Source of the DNA: Chthonomonas sp.
GTDB taxonomy: Bacteria > Armatimonadota > Fimbriimonadia > Fimbriimonadales > Fimbriimonadaceae
DNA: 64,000 bases
NCBI GenBank assembly: GCA_016788115.1
Contig: JAEURR010000005.1
Span: forward strand, 466,516 to 530,515
Direction of reading: 5' to 3'
Part shown: positions 62,001 to 64,000 of the stretch, piece after piece
Position numbering within the stretch: the first letter of the stretch is position 1
Layout: the number at the start of each line of letters is the position of its first letter
The notes under the pieces: generated by a model
Seen by the model: the letters and a program-made list of their open reading frames with translations, nothing else
Told to the model about the DNA's origin: nothing
The model's database searches: none
Program-made: the position numbers and the translations under genes

Positions 62001-63138
62001 GCCAGGTCAGGTCACCTTGGATTTGCATGGACCCACTGTTAGTGAAGGCTCCATTGAAAGAGTAAACGATGCCGCCAGTCCAAGTGGACGTGCCGCCAGC
62101 CGTCAGGGACCCGTAGATGAAGCGATCTCCCCCACCGTTCTGGTTCATGCCGCCGTTGGCGACCACCGTTCCGGTGACGTTTCCGCCGCTCTGGATGAGC
62201 TTGCCGTTGAGCACAAGCCCGGATCCGCCGAGGTTGCCACCCTCGAGTGCAAAGTCCTGCCCGTTGACCCCCGCGTTGGCGGTGAGTGTTCCACCATACA
62301 TACCCACATCTCCTGGGCCCAGGAATGCGCCTGCATTCAGCACGGGTGATCCCGCTGCAAAGCGCACCTTGCCACTTCCTGACGCCGAAAACGTGCCAGT
62401 CGAGGTGCCCGATCCCGCTAGCGCAAGGGTTCCGGAAGAGGAGCGGACGGTACCGGTGTTGTTCACTCCAGCGGCGCCACCGCTCCACGCCTCGTTCATC
62501 GTCGTGGTGCCAGCGCCAGCGGTCTTTTCGAGAATGCCTGAGTTGTTGATGATGCCGTCGCGGTAGATCAGGTCCCCCATCACCTGGAAGGTTCCTGAGT
62601 TGGTCAGGGTCGAGCCGAAAGCGTAGACCGCGCCGCCCTTGAATTGGGTGTTGCCGCTAACTCCCCATGAGCCCTGGAATTGTTTGTTCGGCGCAGTATC
62701 TAGCATAAACAGGCCCGTGATGGTGTGCCCATTTCCATTGATATTCCCCGAATTGAAGGTGACGGGGCCGAACGTCGCGTTTGCCAGAACGTTAAGGTTT
62801 CCACCGTTCAGCGTATAAGTCCCCTTCACATCGGAACCGGGGTTCTGAATCGTAAGGATTCCACCGCTGTGCGTGATGTTCGCTCGCGAGAAAAGTTGGC
62901 TGATGGTATAGCTGTCTGAAATCGTCGTCGTAAAGTTGCCGACCCCTCCGGTGAGAGCATAGGGAGCGTAGTCGATGTAGACCGAGTCCCCGGAAGGTAT
63001 TCCAGTGGCGAACCAGTTGGTAGTGACGTTCCAGTTGCCGGACGTTGCGGTCAGCCACCGCCGATCGACCGCCGACGCCGTCGAGCTCATCGAAACGGCG
63101 GCGATACCGAGCGCAAGAATCAAAAGTCTGTTTCTCAT
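59074..63138 (-). CDS. Large exported repeat protein with C-terminal dockerin-like module
   Basis: A 1354-residue exported protein: signal peptide (about 1-22, LLILALGIAAVSMSSTASA) and a long Gly/Thr/Ser/Asn-rich beta-helix-like part made of repeats of 170-190 residues. Each repeat is marked by RDG-x5-N-x-G then KTAGAGT and WSGG; five copies correspond to DNA near 62560, 61990, 61480, 60910 and 60405. A beta-sandwich (about 1190-1290) with KASHWL and a dockerin-like pair (NGDCNGDNTVDFFDFL; ADLNGDGSIDLFDYF) close it. ATG 63138 follows GGAG; the open frame to 63399 lacks support. Probably an adhesin or matrix protein. Confidence 0.8.
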   Translation of the reverse strand: MRNRLLILALGIAAVSMSSTASAVDRRWLTATSGNWNVTTNWFATGIPSGDSVYIDYAPYALTGGVGNFTTTISDSYTISQLFSRANITHSGGILTIQNPGSDVKGTYTLNGGNLNVLANATFGPVTFNSGNINGNGHTITGLFMLDTAPNKQFQGSWGVSGNTQFKGGAVYAFGSTLTNSGTFQVMGDLIYRDGIINNSGILEKTAGAGTTTMNEAWSGGAAGVNNTGTVRSSSGTLALAGSGTSTGTFSASGSGKVRFAAGSPVLNAGAFLGPGDVGMYGGTLTANAGVNGQDFALEGGNLGGSGLVLNGKLIQSGGNVTGTVVANGGMNQNGGGDRFIYGSLTAGGTSTWTGGIVYSFNGAFTNSGSMQIQGDLTWRDGTLTNNGTIAKTSGVGTAILNTPWSGGTILTKNQGTMTSSSGVLAFGANGLHTGGTFSGTGSGTVQFVTGNHTITGCTLATGSAVNGATLTVTGTNTLSGTPQFLAGTITGTGKFVGSALVFTGGSSRSLSGSVENAGTIYLDASNTYAYSSSWKNSGIWDVRADGFLRDGVLLNTGILRKTAGAGTMSFNEAWSGGARGVSNQGQVLSTSGVLALHGSGTHSGFFNGTGGGIVTFAEGNQSLVTGMSTGTGDVRVTGATVSIVNDVSVQKFAVDGGNLTGSANMTCTDRFTQRGGTLSGTGTLNMFGGATFTTSNSKAVGRKVVILGNSLFDQGTIYAYTGTITNQGTFHIAGDLSIRDGIFNNEGVLQKTAGAGSAFIGEGWNGGPTSFNNKGTVQSLSGVLRPLNSGTHSGAFYGSGGGTFQFTNGTHVMQTNATMGTGCYLNGATMTLAGAVTLDGSPKMLSGTLNGVGSINGGTLMVDGAFGLSADLTSFSTIQQNSTIYSYNGTIRNKATYIVNGPQSHRDGWFINDALIQRVNGGGTSYFNLGWSGGPTGFTNNGTLELLDGNVVMTAGMSNYSAGTFGGGTIIVNDNCMLSTQVPPPVKNASRIRLLGVNSGLRDNANQDFLRNMVTNTGSIIYSGGRSQSVSGSVNNQGDITMGTGGTFTTSPAASTYTQSAGLTIIDGTLTTNGVTLSGGSFRGKGTVGSAINQSNGILAPGNPTGTLTTGNVTMTGGQYSARIGGYAVGQIGKLAGAAVTVAGKLEVSVLPGMVVQPNDTFRIITGTSRAGTFTTLPPAADWSVIYGGTFVDIKANRQIIGQAVVSGKVDLKSWNLSVTTIPVTIQLKQAGNVLDTKIVNLDASGNYSFVTSVGGTYDIVAKASHWLSDKQSNVFIGDSAVTDVNFSLINGDCNGDNTVDFFDFLVMSAGYESTTGDPAYTANIGADLNGDGSIDLFDYFVMSEAWELQGED

Positions 63139-63610
63139 TTCACTTCTCCAAGCATGCCCCAGCACTCCGCGGGGGCCGTTACCCTGATGGTACGAGAATC
63201 TTTCGGCAACTTTGGCTGAAGTGTCACCGAAACCATAGGAATATGCAAAATATTCTCGCGACTTGAACAAATCTTCCCGGTCGCAGGGAATGTGAGAGCG
63301 CAAGAATTCACCCGTGGTGAGGCTGCCGGGGGTGAATGAGCGTTGAGCGGGTAGAGAGCCCGCAAGAGATACAAGACGGCGGAGCTCGGAGGATCGCACC
63401 GTCTATTTTGAGAATTTTCCCCTAGGGCCTTGACAGCCGGGGGGTGAATGCGGAACAATATCACTCGCCCCGGACATCGGGAAGCAGCTTGAAAGTTGAA
63501 TAAGGATGCGTGTTCTTGATAGAACAAAGTCAAAATTTATTTTTGGCCAACGTTCAAATTTGAGTAAATACCATGAAAACTAAGCCTGGTTCGCCAGGAG
63601 TAGGAACACT
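63139..63610. other. Intergenic region with rRNA promoter and 16S leader
   Basis: About 470 nt without a supported gene. It contains the ribosome binding site of the repeat-protein gene at the left edge, the rRNA promoter at 63430-63459 and about 150 nt of 16S leader. The leader has an inverted repeat GTTCT-TGAT-AGAAC and a small CCTGG/CCAGG hairpin at 63585-63598, possibly part of the rRNA processing stem. I see nothing else. Confidence 0.6.
63430..63459 (+). promoter_or_regulatory. Probable rRNA operon promoter
   Basis: A perfect TTGACA (63430-63435) followed after 18 nt by AACAAT (63454-63459), about 155 nt before the mature 16S start. An AT-rich stretch (TATTTTGAGAATTTTCC) just upstream could act as an UP element. 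Confidence 0.65.
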
Positions 63611-64000
63611 TTCTTCGGAGAGTTTGATCATGGCTCAGGACGAACGCTGGCGGCGTGCCTAAAACATGCAAGTCGAACGAGGTCTTCGGACCTAGTGGCG
63701 AACGGCGGAGTAATACATGAGCAACGTGCCCACAAGATCGGGACAAACGCAGAAATGCCATAAATACCGAATGTGATTGCGAGGGGGCATCCCCGTGCAA
63801 TTAAATGGTTTTTCGCTTGTGGAGCGGCTCATGACACATCAGCTAGTTGGTGGGGTAAAGGCCTACCAAGGCTACGACGTGTAGGGGGTCTGAGAGGATG
63901 ATCCCCCCGAGTGGGACTGAGACACGGCCCACACACCTACGGGTGGCAGCAGTTGGGAATCTTGCACAATGGGGGAAACCCTGATGCAGCGACGCCGCGT
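63611..64000 (+). rRNA. rrs: 16S ribosomal RNA, 5' part
   Basis: The universal 5' 16S sequence AGAGTTTGATCATGGCTCAG begins at 63619, followed by GACGAACGCTGGCGGCGTGCC, ACATGCAAGTCGAACG, GAGACACGGCCC and GGCAGCAG. The window ends inside the gene near E. coli position 400. The 338-region reads ACACCTACGGGTGGCAGC (63933-63950), a two-base compensated variant of the usual bacterial sequence. The exact mature 5' end is estimated. The gene is transcribed away from the candidate oriC. Confidence 0.97.

Noticed and set aside
61580..62065. Plus-strand open frames of 150-230 codons opposite the large repeat gene
   Set aside because: Pro/Val-rich translations that mirror the Gly/Thr-rich repeats of the minus strand; no start signals or family matches.
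59074..63138. CRISPR or DNA satellite suggested by recurring sequence
   Set aside because: The recurrence is at protein level in units of over 500 bp with diverged DNA; no short direct repeats with spacers.
63139..63399. N-terminal extension of the large repeat protein (open frame to 63399)
   Set aside because: The added 87 residues have no signal peptide or family resemblance, while ATG 63138 follows a GGAG and begins a clear signal peptide.

Overview
This 64 kb window is chromosomal DNA from a GC-rich diderm bacterium. The first ~390 nt of a 16S rRNA gene lie at the right end. That 5' sequence, the PEP-CTERM proteins, the dockerin-like secreted proteins, the Spo0H-like sigma factor and FliS/FliT together suggest Armatimonadota, probably the Fimbriimonas side. 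This placement is from memory of the group; no search was run. Nearly all genes are housekeeping genes. I see no prophage, insertion sequence, CRISPR array, tRNA or defence island.

Layout. 1-6355: gmk end, coaBC, an exonuclease/phosphatase-fold protein, typA, DUF58 and RDD proteins. 6356-6611: a non-coding segment with DnaA boxes and an AT-rich flank, followed by recF, a DciA-like gene and a two-piece comEC; this is a good oriC candidate. 10.2-15.3 kb: valS, a parS-like palindrome (12887-12902), an ABC ATPase, cdsA and a SigH-like sigma factor. 15.4-20.2 kb: the recA-recX-rny-ymdB operon plus a PKD protein. 20.2-31.6 kb: a DUF1801 protein, a fused solute-binding/permease protein, glyS, several secreted proteins (one with two PrcB-like domains), a CorC-type protein, phoU, and two tandem PEP-CTERM paralogues. 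31.6-39.2 kb: ilvB-ilvN-ilvC-ilvD behind a leader-peptide attenuator, then a NAGPA-type glycosidase and an LD-carboxypeptidase. 39.3-48.4 kb: dinB-like, ogt, eno, fliT-fliS, a Y-family polymerase, yceD-plsX-fabH and a GT39-type transferase. 48.4-57.1 kb: M28 peptidase, MFS transporter, Ycf45-like ATPase, HtrA, an oxidoreductase, hisI and an aminotransferase. 57.1-63.1 kb: two large secreted proteins sharing a C-terminal dockerin-like module. 63.1-64 kb: rRNA promoter and 16S start.

Two genome-wide habits stand out. First, most genes heading a transcription unit have a TANNNT box (TATAAT, TACACT, TAAACT and the like) only 3-11 nt upstream of the start codon and usually no Shine-Dalgarno, the signature of leaderless mRNAs. 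Genes with real leaders (recA, valS, PEP-CTERM genes, the large repeat protein) do carry Shine-Dalgarno sequences. Second, six of ten convergent gene pairs overlap by exactly 4 nt at a shared CTAG/TTAG stop and three more overlap by 14-28 nt, so terminators must sit inside the opposing gene; two candidates are visible.

Start codons were moved inward from the longest open frame where a Shine-Dalgarno, -10 box or signal peptide supported it; the evidence fields say so.
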